A stretch of DNA of 30,387 bases from Caryophanales bacterium UBA6768 (GCA_002453315.1 DKGO01000118.1:463-30849); one strand, 5' to 3'; numbered from the stretch's first letter, positions 15,100 through 23,783 are shown. The notes: generated by a model from the letters alone, not told the origin. Numbers and translations: made by a program.

Positions 15100-17334
15100 A
15101 TGGTTAAAAAAATTAGCTTGGTAACAATTGGTATCATTATACTTATTAGTATCATTTGGTATGTGTATACACCTGCCTCACATTCTCCAGTTAATAGTCA
15201 TCTATTTGTTTCTGAAGAACTAAAAAATGATGAAACTTTTCAATTTGGGAGTTTCCAATTAAGTTGGGATGGAGAAAATCAATATTTTGAAATTACTTCT
15301 ATTAACGATGCTACACATGTCGTATTTTCAAGCCCGAAGGATAGCGGATTTTTAGCTGTTGGATATGGAAAGATGGAATCGAAGGCTGTTCGTGGTCATT
15401 TTTCTATCAAAGAAAAGCGACAATATGTTTGTCAGGAACAATCAGTCAATAAAATCAATGTTGATGAAAACGGACTTTATATTCAGGGTGATTTTACTTG
15501 TCAGAATGATAAAGTTGTCCCTTATACATTTAAGTTAATTTTAGAGAATGAGTCAGAAATACACTATGGGTTAGAGGTAGACGATGATGAAGTGAATCGA
15601 GTTTATTTTAGTTGGTTCACTGATGAAGATGAGCATTTTTTCGGTTTTGGAGAACAATACTCGTCTTTTGATATGAAAGGAAAAAGACTGCCCATCATTG
15701 TTCAGGAACAAGGCATTGGCCGTGGGGCACAACCGATTACTTTTTTAGCCGAGTTAACAAACGGTGCTGGGGGTAGCTGGTCACATACATATGCCCCTGT
15801 ACCACAATTCATTAGTAGCAAATTGAGATCATTATATAGTGAAAATACAGAATACCAGGTTTTCCATTTTACAGATAAAAATCGGGCACAATTAGAAGTG
15901 TTTGCCAGTAGTATAAAAGGAAAAATATATACTGGTAAAAGTCCAGCTGAATTAGTCGAAGCCCATACTGATGTTGTTGGTAGAATGAAGGCATTACCTG
16001 ACTGGACACAAGAGGGATTAATTCTAGGTGTTCAAGGTGGATCAACTGTTGTAATGGAAAAATTACATACTTTGTTAAATAACGATGTCCCGGTTACCGG
16101 TCTTTGGATACAGGATTGGGTTGGTCAACGAAAAACGAGTTTTGGTAAACAATTATGGTGGAACTGGGAATTGGATGAAGACCATTATTCCGACTGGGAA
16201 ACTTTTAAGAAAAAATTAGATGAAAAACAAATTCACACACTCGGATACTTAAATCCCTTTATCGTTGATACGGGTGAAAAGGAGAACGTAAAAAGACAAT
16301 TACATAAAGAAGCAAAGGAAAATAATTATTTCGTCACGGGCGCTGATGGGGAACCATTGCCTTTTGAAATAACGAGTTTTGATGCCTTTTTAGTTGATTT
16401 AACAAACGATGAGGCAAGGGAATGGATGAAAAAAGTAATTAAAGATGAACTATTAGAACGTGACTTTTCTGGTTGGATGGCTGACTTTGGTGAGGCCCTC
16501 CCGCATGATGTCACCCTTGCTAATGGGGAAACTGGCTATACTTTTCACAATCAATACCCGGTAGAATGGGCAAAACTGAATCAAGAAGTTTTAGAAGAAA
16601 CGAATACGTTAAATGAAGCGATGTTTTTCTCCCGTGCTGGATTCAGTGAGAGCCCAAAGTATACAAGTTCCTTTTGGTTAGGGGATCAACTCGTCACATG
16701 GAATAAACATGATGGGATGAAAACGGCTGTGACTGGTTTATTAAGTAGTGGATTGTCTGGATTTAGTTTAAACCATAGTGATATTGGAGGATATACAACG
16801 ATTACAAACTTTCCATTAAATTATGTTCGTAAAAAAGAACTACTATTAAGATGGATTGAATTAAATGCCTTTACAGCATTATTTAGAAGTCATGAGGGAA
16901 ATCGTCCAGACGATAATATTCAATTAGTAGATGATGAGGAAATCATTGCCCATGTAGGTGAGTTTGGGGAAATTTTCAAAGCATTAGCCCCATATCGAAA
17001 AGAATTAATGAAAGAGGCTCAAAGTAAGGGAGCACCTGTCGTTCGGCCTTTATTTTTCCATTATCCTGATGATGAAAATACTTATCACATTCAATATGAA
17101 CAATTTATGCTTGGGAAGGATTTAATAGTTGCCCCTGTACTAGATAAAGGAAAAGAGAAGGTTGAGGTTTATTTACCTAAAGGGAAATGGATGCATCTAT
17201 GGTCCGGGGAAAAATATGATGTGAATGGGGAAGGGATCCATATTGTCGTCGATGCTCCGATTGGTGAGCCTGGTGTATTTTATCGTGAAGATTCGGTTAT
17301 CCCATCATTATTGTCTGAATGGTTGTCACCATAA
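15100..17334 (+). CDS. Membrane-anchored GH31 glycosidase, sulfoquinovosidase-like
   Basis: 744 residues from ATG after a strong AGGAGG. Residues ~3-22 (KKISLVTIGIIILISIIWYV) form an N-terminal anchor, so the enzyme is outside the cell. The rest is a GH31 glycosidase. The order FFGFGEQYSSFDMKGKRLPI, VQEQGIGRG, LPDWTQEGLILGVQGG, LWIQDWVGQRKTSFGKQ (R344) and ADFGEALP resembles YihQ-type sulfoquinovosidases more than ordinary alpha-glucosidases. D462 (nucleophile, WMADFGE) and D529 (acid/base, WLGDQ) are present, as is HSDIGGYTT near the active site. Sulfoquinovosidases release sulfoquinovose from sulfolipid glycosides. No sulfoquinovose catabolism or transport genes are nearby, so the true substrate is open. 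An in-frame ATG at 15037 is rejected because the binding site would lie within the gene. Confidence 0.85.
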   Translation: MVKKISLVTIGIIILISIIWYVYTPASHSPVNSHLFVSEELKNDETFQFGSFQLSWDGENQYFEITSINDATHVVFSSPKDSGFLAVGYGKMESKAVRGHFSIKEKRQYVCQEQSVNKINVDENGLYIQGDFTCQNDKVVPYTFKLILENESEIHYGLEVDDDEVNRVYFSWFTDEDEHFFGFGEQYSSFDMKGKRLPIIVQEQGIGRGAQPITFLAELTNGAGGSWSHTYAPVPQFISSKLRSLYSENTEYQVFHFTDKNRAQLEVFASSIKGKIYTGKSPAELVEAHTDVVGRMKALPDWTQEGLILGVQGGSTVVMEKLHTLLNNDVPVTGLWIQDWVGQRKTSFGKQLWWNWELDEDHYSDWETFKKKLDEKQIHTLGYLNPFIVDTGEKENVKRQLHKEAKENNYFVTGADGEPLPFEITSFDAFLVDLTNDEAREWMKKVIKDELLERDFSGWMADFGEALPHDVTLANGETGYTFHNQYPVEWAKLNQEVLEETNTLNEAMFFSRAGFSESPKYTSSFWLGDQLVTWNKHDGMKTAVTGLLSSGLSGFSLNHSDIGGYTTITNFPLNYVRKKELLLRWIELNAFTALFRSHEGNRPDDNIQLVDDEEIIAHVGEFGEIFKALAPYRKELMKEAQSKGAPVVRPLFFHYPDDENTYHIQYEQFMLGKDLIVAPVLDKGKEKVEVYLPKGKWMHLWSGEKYDVNGEGIHIVVDAPIGEPGVFYREDSVIPSLLSEWLSP

Positions 17335-17445
17335 TTAAAACTATAACCCTTTAGGTTAATTTATTAATGATAAACATTAAATTATTATTGCAAATCATAC
17401 TCCTTTATCGTATAATGACTTTATACGATTTTAAGGAGTGATTTT

Positions 17446-18066
17446 ATGGTCAAAAACCCACTTAAGCAGGCAAAACAAAAGTCCCAAACGCTGTTGGCAT
17501 TTGTTAATTTCCTATATTGGGCATCTATCATCATTATTTTTGGATTAGGTATGATGATTATCGTTGGACTTTTTCTATCCTCCACTATTTTTCATATAGA
17601 GAAAAGTACTGAATTTTGGTATCTATCAATAGCAATGGTAGGTGGAGGGGACTTTTTTATCGGGGTACCCTTTAAATTATTACCCCAATTTATAGATGAA
17701 TCAACAATTCAAGCAAAGTCCGGTTTCATCACGATGTTTACATTTTTCCTTTTACCATTTTTTATGGTGTTCTTCTATGGGGTGAGGCAAATTAAGTTTA
17801 TTTTAGAGTCGATGTCGCACACTCTTACTCCTTTTACCGAAAAAAACGCCTTAAGATTAAAAAAATTGGCATGGACTGTCATTATTTATTCATTAGTTGG
17901 GAAACTGTTGATTAATTTGATGATGATTTTGTTTGTCACCAATACCATTTCAGTTAATATTGATGTTGATTTAACTGGAGTATTTGTCGGAGCATCATTA
18001 TTAATCATCGCGAACATATTTCAGTACGGGGCATTTTTGCAAGAGGAATATGATACTACACTTTAA
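17446..18066 (+). CDS. DUF2975 membrane protein (YoaS-like)
   Basis: 206 residues with four hydrophobic helices: ASIIIIFGLGMMIIVGLFL, SGFITMFTFFLLPFFMVFFYG, LAWTVIIYSLVGKLLINLMMIL and VFVGASLLIIANIFQYGAFL. The last helix and its end (IFQYGAFLQEEYDTTL) are typical of DUF2975, as is the linker GVRQIKFILESM. Function unknown. The gene for a YozG-like regulator follows after 14 nt, a pairing repeated in many Firmicutes. The ATG has TAAGGAG upstream. A possible -10 TATAAT lies ~35 nt before the gene (CGTATAATGAC). Confidence 0.8.
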   Translation: MVKNPLKQAKQKSQTLLAFVNFLYWASIIIIFGLGMMIIVGLFLSSTIFHIEKSTEFWYLSIAMVGGGDFFIGVPFKLLPQFIDESTIQAKSGFITMFTFFLLPFFMVFFYGVRQIKFILESMSHTLTPFTEKNALRLKKLAWTVIIYSLVGKLLINLMMILFVTNTISVNIDVDLTGVFVGASLLIIANIFQYGAFLQEEYDTTL

Positions 18067-18080
18067 AGGAGTTAAAATGA

Positions 18081-18305
18081 ATGGCAATAATTATTCGTTT
18101 AGATCGTATGTTGGCTGACCGCAAGATGAGATTAAATGAATTAGCTAAACAGGTCGGTATATCTAACGTTAATTTATCGAATTTAAAAACTGGCAAAGTG
18201 AAGGCAATTCGATTCTCTACGTTAGAAGCTATTTGCCGCGTATTAGATTGCCAACCTGGCGATATTTTAGAATATGTCGAGGATGATATTCATCATAAAA
18301 AATAG
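18081..18305 (+). CDS. XRE-family regulator (YozG-like)
   Basis: 74 residues, all helix-turn-helix: RLDRMLADRKMRLNELAKQV, GISNVNLSNLKTGKVKAIRF, STLEAICRVLDCQPGDILEY. This is the short Cro/CI-type fold common in YozG-like proteins. It has AAAGGAG 9 nt before ATG and follows the DUF2975 gene in one transcript, ending in a clear terminator. It likely controls the DUF2975 operon; inferred from the conserved pairing. Confidence 0.88.
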   Translation: MAIIIRLDRMLADRKMRLNELAKQVGISNVNLSNLKTGKVKAIRFSTLEAICRVLDCQPGDILEYVEDDIHHKK

Positions 18306-18342
18306 AGTCACTTTTAAAGGGACTCTACATTTATTTATTGTA
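18303..18342 (+). terminator. Terminator of the DUF2975-XRE operon
   Basis: TAGAGTC (18303-18309) pairs with GACTCTA (18321-18327) with CTTT/AAAG inside, followed by CATTTATTTATTG. The stem begins in the stop codon of the XRE gene. Confidence 0.7.
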
Positions 18343-18359
18343 AATTAAATGGTGATGAC

Positions 18360-19694
18360 TTAATTAAAAATTCTCCTTCTAAACAAAAATATCAGAAATC
18401 CTAACATCATCATTGTTAGACCGATTAGTAACATGGTGAAATGAGGGGTAGCCGTTTTAGGTAAAAGTTGACCTTCTTGTTCCTCATCCTTTACAATTTC
18501 GTCGATATCTTTATCTTCAATAGTTATCATAGGCTTTTCTTGGTCCGACTTTTCATCACTTTCTTTCGCAAACACACCATAAGTTGAAAAATGATTGACA
18601 GTTACTGTTATAAACCCTTTTTCAAAAACCCCACCAATTTCCTCCCATTTTTCATCACCTGAAAGATGAAATACAGATGGGTTAGTGATGTTAGCATCAA
18701 CCTTTAGTGAAAGTTCAAAATCTCCTTCAACATTAAGAACTTTCCCATCAGCATCCTTGAAAGTAAAATTCAGTATGACCCCAGCAATATTATAACCCTC
18801 TGGGGTGTTCCCATTTTTAACAACTTCTACTTCCAAAGTATCAATATTACTTTTTATCGCTTTTGGTATCTTTAAAGTTGCCATATGCTCCCCGGAAAAC
18901 GATATGTCGACGGAATCACCAGGTTTTACTGGAATATTACCTTCTTCTGTCTTTGGAGCATCTAACGATATAAACGTATGACCATTATCTCTAGCATATG
19001 TTTCAGCTGTTGAACCTTGTTTCCCAATAATAGTAACCTTGTCGGGTGAACTAAATCCTGTAAATACATCAGAACCAAATTCTGCATTTTTGCTATGGAT
19101 AATAACTTCTAATTTACCACCGGATTTATTATTTGCAAAAGCCTCGTCATCGATAAAATCTAATCCTGCCGGGATAGTGATCTTTGTCAAGGGATTTCCA
19201 GAAAATGATCCTACCCCAACCAACTCTACACTTTTAGGAAAATTAACTTCAGTTAGTCTATTGTTAGCAAATGCGTAATGTAAAATGGATCTGAGATTGC
19301 TTGGTAATTGTAAATTCGTTAATTTATTATCCTCAAATACAGAGGTATTAATATCTCTAATAGTATCTGGAAAATTAACACTCGTTAAACTTTTATTTTT
19401 AAAAACTTCATCACCATTGTGAACGCCTATTGCAACTACATTGTATGGGTATCCATCAATTGAGCCAGGAATGGTAACCTCTTTTTCATCCCCAAAATAC
19501 TCGAAAACACCTACTGCATTCTCTGCATTAACCAATACCTTATATTTAAATTTGCCATCTTCTATAACCTGTGGTTCAGGGGCAGTATCAGCAGCAACCT
19601 TCAATCCTCCGATGAATAATAAAAGCAGAACAACAGAAAAAATCAAAAAGCTTGTTTTACTCAACAACCTATTACTTCTTTGATTCCAATCCAT
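18360..19694 (-). CDS. Cell-wall-anchored leucine-rich-repeat (BspA-type) protein with LPKTA signal
   Basis: 444 residues. A signal peptide runs from about 11 to 35 (SKTSFLIFSVVLLLLFIGGLKVAADT). Residues ~65-215 hold about five BspA/LRR_5-type repeats of the form 'F.nn.LT.v.lP.sv..I...aF' (NKSLTSVNFPDTI, DNKLTNLQLPSNL, NNRLTEVNFPKSV, GNPLTKITIPAGL). A second, unrecognised beta-rich domain (~245-375) follows, then an acidic linker. The C-terminal sorting signal is complete: LPKTA (411-415), a hydrophobic helix and RRR. The A in place of G at position five recalls LPxTA signals used by some bacillar sortases. AGAGGAGAAGG precedes ATG. A possible sortase fragment lies immediately upstream. Confidence 0.85.
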   Translation of the reverse strand: MDWNQRSNRLLSKTSFLIFSVVLLLLFIGGLKVAADTAPEPQVIEDGKFKYKVLVNAENAVGVFEYFGDEKEVTIPGSIDGYPYNVVAIGVHNGDEVFKNKSLTSVNFPDTIRDINTSVFEDNKLTNLQLPSNLRSILHYAFANNRLTEVNFPKSVELVGVGSFSGNPLTKITIPAGLDFIDDEAFANNKSGGKLEVIIHSKNAEFGSDVFTGFSSPDKVTIIGKQGSTAETYARDNGHTFISLDAPKTEEGNIPVKPGDSVDISFSGEHMATLKIPKAIKSNIDTLEVEVVKNGNTPEGYNIAGVILNFTFKDADGKVLNVEGDFELSLKVDANITNPSVFHLSGDEKWEEIGGVFEKGFITVTVNHFSTYGVFAKESDEKSDQEKPMITIEDKDIDEIVKDEEQEGQLLPKTATPHFTMLLIGLTMMMLGFLIFLFRRRIFN

Positions 19695-19739
19695 AGCCTT
19701 CTCCTCTTTTTAATATTTACTTTTTGGATCATCAAACAC

Positions 19740-19880
19740 TTACCAATTCATCAGACAATTTACTGTTGCATCATCCTTCCCATCATCATTTTCATAACAT
19801 GTCGTAATCGTTAAAGTATTATTCGCTTCCCAGTGGCTAAATCCTTCTTTATTTATAAATGTTTTGTGAATGAGAGTAAT
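19740..19880 (-). pseudogene. Possible C-terminal fragment of a sortase
   Basis: A 46-codon open stretch without start codon or ribosome binding site, ending 45 nt before the LPKTA protein gene on the same strand. It includes NNTLTITTCYENDDG, which recalls the sortase active-site strand (T-L-x-T-C, catalytic Cys). What follows (KDDATVNCLMNW) fits less well with the usual 'xxRxVVxA' arginine strand, and the catalytic Arg is not seen. Position next to a sortase substrate makes the idea attractive. The rest of the gap (19881-20000) has no recognisable coding sequence. Confidence 0.3.
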
Positions 19881-20002
19881 TTATATAGTCAGATTTATCA
19901 TTATGCAAGTATGTCAAAAAAAATGACAACTATTTTAAGGACATTACGATGATCTTTACGAGAGTATTTAAAATATCGTAGTGAATTTTGATGGTGATAT
20001 GT

Positions 20003-20040
20003 TAAATAAAAAATAGGGCCCAAATTACCTTTGGACCCTA
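20003..20040 (-). terminator. Terminator downstream of the universal stress protein gene
   Basis: On the minus strand TAGGGTCCAAA pairs with TTTGGGCCCTA (one U-G pair) around a 5-nt loop, followed by TTTTTTATTT. It is ~85 nt past the stop codon of the universal stress protein gene; a short hydrophobic reading frame lies in between. Confidence 0.7.
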
Positions 20041-20050
20041 CTTTTGTTAT

Positions 20051-20152
20051 TTAATATAAGGATGACATTGTTGACGCAGAAACAATGATTGAGGCAATAA
20101 TAGTTGCCATTAAGGCAACCTGAACTTTTACTGTACGATTAATACCGAACAA
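20051..20152 (-). CDS. Possible 33-residue hydrophobic peptide
   Basis: A short frame from TTG at 20152, overlapping the end of the universal stress protein gene by 25 nt and ending just before the terminator. The product has a basic N-terminus (FGINRTVKVQ) and one hydrophobic helix (VALMATIIASIIVSASTM). There is no Shine-Dalgarno sequence, so translation would depend on coupling. It could be chance. Confidence 0.25.
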   Translation of the reverse strand: MFGINRTVKVQVALMATIIASIIVSASTMSSLY

Positions 20153-20640
20153 TCAGCATGGTTACTCACATTTTTACTAACACTGCCCATAAATAGTTTT
20201 TCCATTCCTGTTAAGCCACGACGACCGACAACAATTAAGTCGATATCATTTGCCTCAGCATATCGGTCAATTTCCTTTTTTGGATTACCCCTTAATGTCA
20301 TATAATCAACATTTTCCTCATCAGCCAATATTGACTTTGCTGTATTTAAAATATTTTTTGCCCTTTCACTTACTAAGGTAGTAGAAAAACTATCCTCAAA
20401 TTCATGTCGTTTATGATCCTTCGAAAATGATGAAGTAATATTTGCTTGCATTGGTAATACATTTGCATTCACGTCTGCAGATGCAAACAAATCACTATGC
20501 TCATCAAGTAAAGGTTCATCGACATTAACAACGGTTAGTCGGGCATCATGGTCCTTTTTCATTCTACTGGCGACATGTAATGCTTTTTCACTATGTTCTG
20601 ATCCGTCAAAGGCGATTAAGATACGATTGTAAGACACCAT
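20128..20640 (-). CDS. Universal stress protein (UspA family)
   Basis: 170 residues with the UspA fold: ILIAFDGSEHSEKALHVA at the N-terminus, TVVNVDEP, then the C-terminal ATP-binding loop DLIVVGRRGLTGMEKLFMGSVSKNVSNHADCSVLIV, which has the G-x2-G-x9-G-S pattern. It is therefore probably an ATP-binding member. A ~40-residue insert after strand 2 (LFASADVNANVLPMQANITS) lengthens it relative to the minimal domain. ATG at 20640 has AAGGAG upstream; an upstream ATG in frame (20658) would contain that site. It follows fetAB on the same strand after a ~100-nt gap, and a stress role alongside iron export is possible. Confidence 0.9.
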   Translation of the reverse strand: MVSYNRILIAFDGSEHSEKALHVASRMKKDHDARLTVVNVDEPLLDEHSDLFASADVNANVLPMQANITSSFSKDHKRHEFEDSFSTTLVSERAKNILNTAKSILADEENVDYMTLRGNPKKEIDRYAEANDIDLIVVGRRGLTGMEKLFMGSVSKNVSNHADCSVLIVQ

Positions 20641-20741
20641 GAAAAATTCTCCTTCCATGTTTTCTTGAAGTCAACTTCTTACAACCTTATATTCACTTTT
20701 TTAGCCCCTTTTAAACATTTTATTTAAAATATGCAACATCA

Positions 20742-21554
20742 TTATTTATATGTAACAGGAATATCTTTTTTTTGGATGTCTCTTTTCGTTAGTAAAAATT
20801 GTTCCCGATGATTAAAAAATAATTTGTATGATAATTGAAGAAATATTAGGACCGTTATCGATACAGTTCCAACAACACCAAGCATAACGGACACTTGATA
20901 TTTTACTGCTGTAATCGGGGATTGCCCAGCAATGATTTGCCCTGTCATCATTCCGGGTAAAAAGATAATCCCCATCCCAACCATTGCATTTATTGTCGGC
21001 AACATTGCATCATCAAAAGCCCTATTCACAATTGACCGAACGGCTTCTTTTGGGGATGCTCCTAACATTAATGAGTTTTCTATCTTATCTTTTTGATCAT
21101 TTAACCCAGACAGTAAATTGTTCATTCCCAATGTCATACCTGTCATCGTTTTCCCAATAATCATGCCACTAATCGGAATAAAATATTGCGGTTCATACCA
21201 AGGGTCAAGTTGTAATACGACGAGCATAAAATACCCTAGGTTAATAGTAATACCAATGATCATTGCCATTGCAATAAATTTTTTTATGGGAAAATATAGT
21301 TGATGATTTGATCGTTGATACACATTAATAATGGCAAATCCAAGCATGATAGAAACAATGAGTACTGTAATCCACGGATTCGGGTAATCTAGTACAAATA
21401 CAAGAATATAACCGACCAAAATAAGCTGTAATGTCATCCTCAAAGCAGCCATAACAATTAGTTTCTCGCGAGGTATCTTTTTTAACTTTACAATAAAAAA
21501 GACAATGATAATGAATACATAGGCACTTACTAATTGCCAAATCGTAAAATCCAT
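20742..21554 (-). CDS. fetB: ABC permease FetB (UPF0014 family)
   Basis: 270 residues, about seven hydrophobic helices. The family marks are clear: LRMTLQLILVGYILVFV, then IPISGMIIGKTMTGMTLGMNNL, LGASPKEAV (coupling loop to the ATPase) and LPTINAMVGMGIIFLPGMMTGQIIAGQSP. In E. coli FetAB lowers iron load and protects from peroxide; whether substrate is iron here is inferred from family. ATG at 21554 (MDFTIW, like homologues) is preferred over the ATG at 21572; the latter overlaps the stop codon of the ATPase gene, and GGGAG lies between. Confidence 0.88.
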   Translation of the reverse strand: MDFTIWQLVSAYVFIIIVFFIVKLKKIPREKLIVMAALRMTLQLILVGYILVFVLDYPNPWITVLIVSIMLGFAIINVYQRSNHQLYFPIKKFIAMAMIIGITINLGYFMLVVLQLDPWYEPQYFIPISGMIIGKTMTGMTLGMNNLLSGLNDQKDKIENSLMLGASPKEAVRSIVNRAFDDAMLPTINAMVGMGIIFLPGMMTGQIIAGQSPITAVKYQVSVMLGVVGTVSITVLIFLQLSYKLFFNHREQFLLTKRDIQKKDIPVTYK

Positions 21555-21571
21555 CACATTACTTTCTCCCA

Positions 21572-22213
21572 TTATGATTCAGCTTCCTTTAGTTTCTTAC
21601 TATATTGATCCATATTAATGGTCGTTTGTGCATATTTTTCCGATAAATGTGGATGGTGTGTCACCATGATGACTTGTTGATAATGGTCACGGGCAATTTG
21701 CAAAAACCTCCCTATCACATGATAAGTCGTTTTATCATCGAGGTCTGATGAAGGTTCATCGAGCAAATATACTTCAGCTTGTTCCATTAAAAGCACCCTA
21801 GCTAACGCTACTCTTTGCTTTTCTCCGCCGGATAATTTATTAGCATTATCATCAAGTGATTTATTCACTGAAAATTGTTGTAAATAAGTGTTTAATTGCT
21901 GATCATCAACGACCTCTTCCTTCAAATAGTTCAACCCTATAAGTAAATTTTCACGTATAGTTCCATCATATATAACAAAATTTTGTGGCACCATGACGAT
22001 TTTCTGCCGCAAAGTTTGAGGTTCATAGTCAGTTAGTAACTTATCCTTAAATAAAATCTCTCCCGTTGTTGGGTCGTCTAAGTTATTCAACAAACGTAAT
22101 AACGTCGATTTTCCTGTTCCACTTTGCCCTATAATGGTGATGACATTTTCTTTTAATGTTAATTCCTCGATTTCAAAGACATCTTTTACGACGATATTTT
22201 CCAGTTGAAACAT
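21572..22213 (-). CDS. fetA: ABC ATPase FetA
   Basis: 213 residues. Walker A GQSGTGKST (29-37), Q-loop VPQNFV, signature LSGGEKQR (127-134), Walker B VYLLDEPSSDLD (148-159) and H-loop H186 (VTHHPHL) are intact. It is a stand-alone nucleotide-binding subunit; the permease gene fetB overlaps or follows its stop codon directly. AAAAGGAG precedes ATG. A heme exporter HrtA is excluded because the partner is UPF0014, not a FtsX/MacB-like HrtB. Confidence 0.9.
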   Translation of the reverse strand: MFQLENIVVKDVFEIEELTLKENVITIIGQSGTGKSTLLRLLNNLDDPTTGEILFKDKLLTDYEPQTLRQKIVMVPQNFVIYDGTIRENLLIGLNYLKEEVVDDQQLNTYLQQFSVNKSLDDNANKLSGGEKQRVALARVLLMEQAEVYLLDEPSSDLDDKTTYHVIGRFLQIARDHYQQVIMVTHHPHLSEKYAQTTINMDQYSKKLKEAES

Positions 22214-22332
22214 GAAGATGCTCCTTTTTAAAATGTCTTTCTTATTTATTCCCTATTTAGTGGATTATCACACATTTCTTTAATTTTAACTGTTTATGGA
22301 TTTTGTAACTGACTAGTTCAACTTCAACAAGA

Positions 22333-23280
22333 TTATTCATACATCTCATCTAATAGTTCAATTAAAATGTCGGGTCGATCTGTAATAATTCCATTGGCCC
22401 CTAATTCGATTAATTCTTTCATTGTTTCTCGGTCGTTAATCGTCCAATAATGAACATCCATTCCTTGCTTTTGGGCACCTTTTATCAGTTTTTTATCTTT
22501 CAAATTAATAAATCCTTCATCTGTAGGAATTTCAAGTGCATGAACAGAAGGTCGATATAAACCATTTAGAAAAATTTTATGTAAAATGACAAATTTCGTT
22601 ACTTCCTGTCTTCCCGCTGCAACAACTGCCCTACCATCAGAGACATCTACCATAATATCCACCATTTCTTGATCAAATGATGCGATAAGGGCTCTGTCCT
22701 CAATTCCGTATTTTACTAACATATTCCACAGCTTTTCAGCAATTGGACGGTATAATTCTGGATAATTTGTATCTTTTATTTCTATATTCCAACGCATATC
22801 AGGAATTTGTTCAAACATATCTTCCACTGTTGGTAAAGTGATACCTTTCCCTTTAAAACTAAATTCACCATCAAGGTCTTGGAATTTTGCTCCCGCATCA
22901 ACAGCCTGAATTTCATCTAATGTCATATCATTAATGGTTCCCGTTCCATCTGTTGTTCTATCTAATGTCGGGTCATGGATTGGAATTAAATAGCCATCCT
23001 TAGACATATGTATATCAAATTCAATAATATCGACCCCCATTTCATATGCATTTAAAAATGCTTCCATCGTACTTGAGGGTGCTAAATGTTGCCCCCCTTG
23101 ATGGGCCATCACAAGTGGCCGATCATTTTCAAACATAGGATGCTTTTGTTTTGGTGTAAAAGGCATTAAATAAATGATAAACCAAATGGCAATTAATACG
23201 ACCAATCCGATGCCAATTTTTCGCCAAACCGACTGTTTTCTTGGCTTTTCCTCTTCTTTTACATTCTGAATTTCACCCAT
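22333..23280 (-). CDS. Membrane-anchored glycerophosphodiester phosphodiesterase
   Basis: 315 residues. An N-terminal charged stretch and one helix (IGIGLVVLIAIWFIIYLM, ~22-39) anchor it. The GDPD domain follows: VMAHQGGQHLAPSSTMEAF with the catalytic His, EFDIHMSKDGYLIPIHDPTLDRTTDGTG (metal ligands E, D, second His), WNIEIKD and HYWTINDRETM...GANGIITDRPD. Normal family members read HRG(G) where this one has HQGG, a variant found in many Bacillus-type enzymes. It hydrolyses glycerophosphodiesters to glycerol-3-phosphate. ATG at 23280 has AAGGGGG upstream. It stands where dnaX is expected after the SRP RNA in Bacillus. Confidence 0.9.
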   Translation of the reverse strand: MGEIQNVKEEEKPRKQSVWRKIGIGLVVLIAIWFIIYLMPFTPKQKHPMFENDRPLVMAHQGGQHLAPSSTMEAFLNAYEMGVDIIEFDIHMSKDGYLIPIHDPTLDRTTDGTGTINDMTLDEIQAVDAGAKFQDLDGEFSFKGKGITLPTVEDMFEQIPDMRWNIEIKDTNYPELYRPIAEKLWNMLVKYGIEDRALIASFDQEMVDIMVDVSDGRAVVAAGRQEVTKFVILHKIFLNGLYRPSVHALEIPTDEGFINLKDKKLIKGAQKQGMDVHYWTINDRETMKELIELGANGIITDRPDILIELLDEMYE

Positions 23281-23419
23281 CAATACTTCCCCCTTTTGAA
23301 AAAGTAATCCTACACCTATTATTTTAACATTTATTCCACTTCATGGGAGAAAATCCTTTAGACTTACATAGTTTTAAGTAGCGAGTAAACTTCCCACAAA
23401 TTTAATCCATCATAAATCC

Positions 23420-23468
23420 TAAAAATAAAAAGAAGCACTGCTGAGTAATCTCGAACAATGCTTCTTTA
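23420..23468 (-). terminator. Terminator of the SRP RNA transcript
   Basis: On the minus strand AAGAAGCATTG pairs with CAGTGCTTCTT (11 bp, one U-G) and is followed by TTTATTTTTAGG. It lies a few nucleotides past the closing helix of the SRP RNA. Confidence 0.8.
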
Positions 23469-23474
23469 CTTTAT

Positions 23475-23750
23475 GTAAGCCGTACACCCATCATCGATAA
23501 AATCACCTTATGCGTTACTTAAATTCATAGCTCAATCTAGGCAACCCTACGGCACACAAGAGGATCCATTTACTGCTGCTTCCTTCCGGACCTGACAGGG
23601 TTCATGGGTTCCTGTTGCGTAGGACCTAAACGTCAACACTACTCCTTTAAGGCAGACCATAAAATCATCCTACCTCAAATGGGAATTCAGCCTTGCTATA
23701 GCGGATTGCAAGTGATAGGGCACCGCTACCTCCCCACCTAGCACGGCAAG
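23475..23750 (-). ncRNA. ffs: SRP RNA (Bacillus-type long 6S-like/scRNA with Alu domain)
   Basis: Signal recognition particle RNA, which binds Ffh and targets nascent membrane proteins. The S-domain tip GTCCGGAAGGAAGCAGCA and the neighbours TGTCAGGTCCGG and CATGAACCCTGTCAGG are diagnostic. The 5' side has GGTGGGGAGGTAGCGGTGCC and the 3' end has AGTAACGCATAAGG, which form the Alu domain of the ~270-nt bacillar form. 5' GCCGTGC pairs with 3' GTACGGC to close the molecule. The ends are set from that helix and the promoter, and are good to a few nucleotides. Confidence 0.95.
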
Positions 23751-23754
23751 TACC

Positions 23755-23783
23755 ATTATACGTTTTTCACAAATAAATTGCAA
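23755..23783 (-). promoter_or_regulatory. SRP RNA promoter
   Basis: On the minus strand TTGCAA (23783-23778), 17 nt, TATAAT (23760-23755): a near-consensus sigma-A promoter placed so that transcription starts at about 23750-23747. Confidence 0.85.

Noticed and set aside
20742..22213. ABC pair considered as HrtAB partner of HssRS
   Set aside because: The permease is UPF0014/FetB-like with several helices, not the four-helix FtsX/MacB-type HrtB, and no GTTCAT repeat precedes it.
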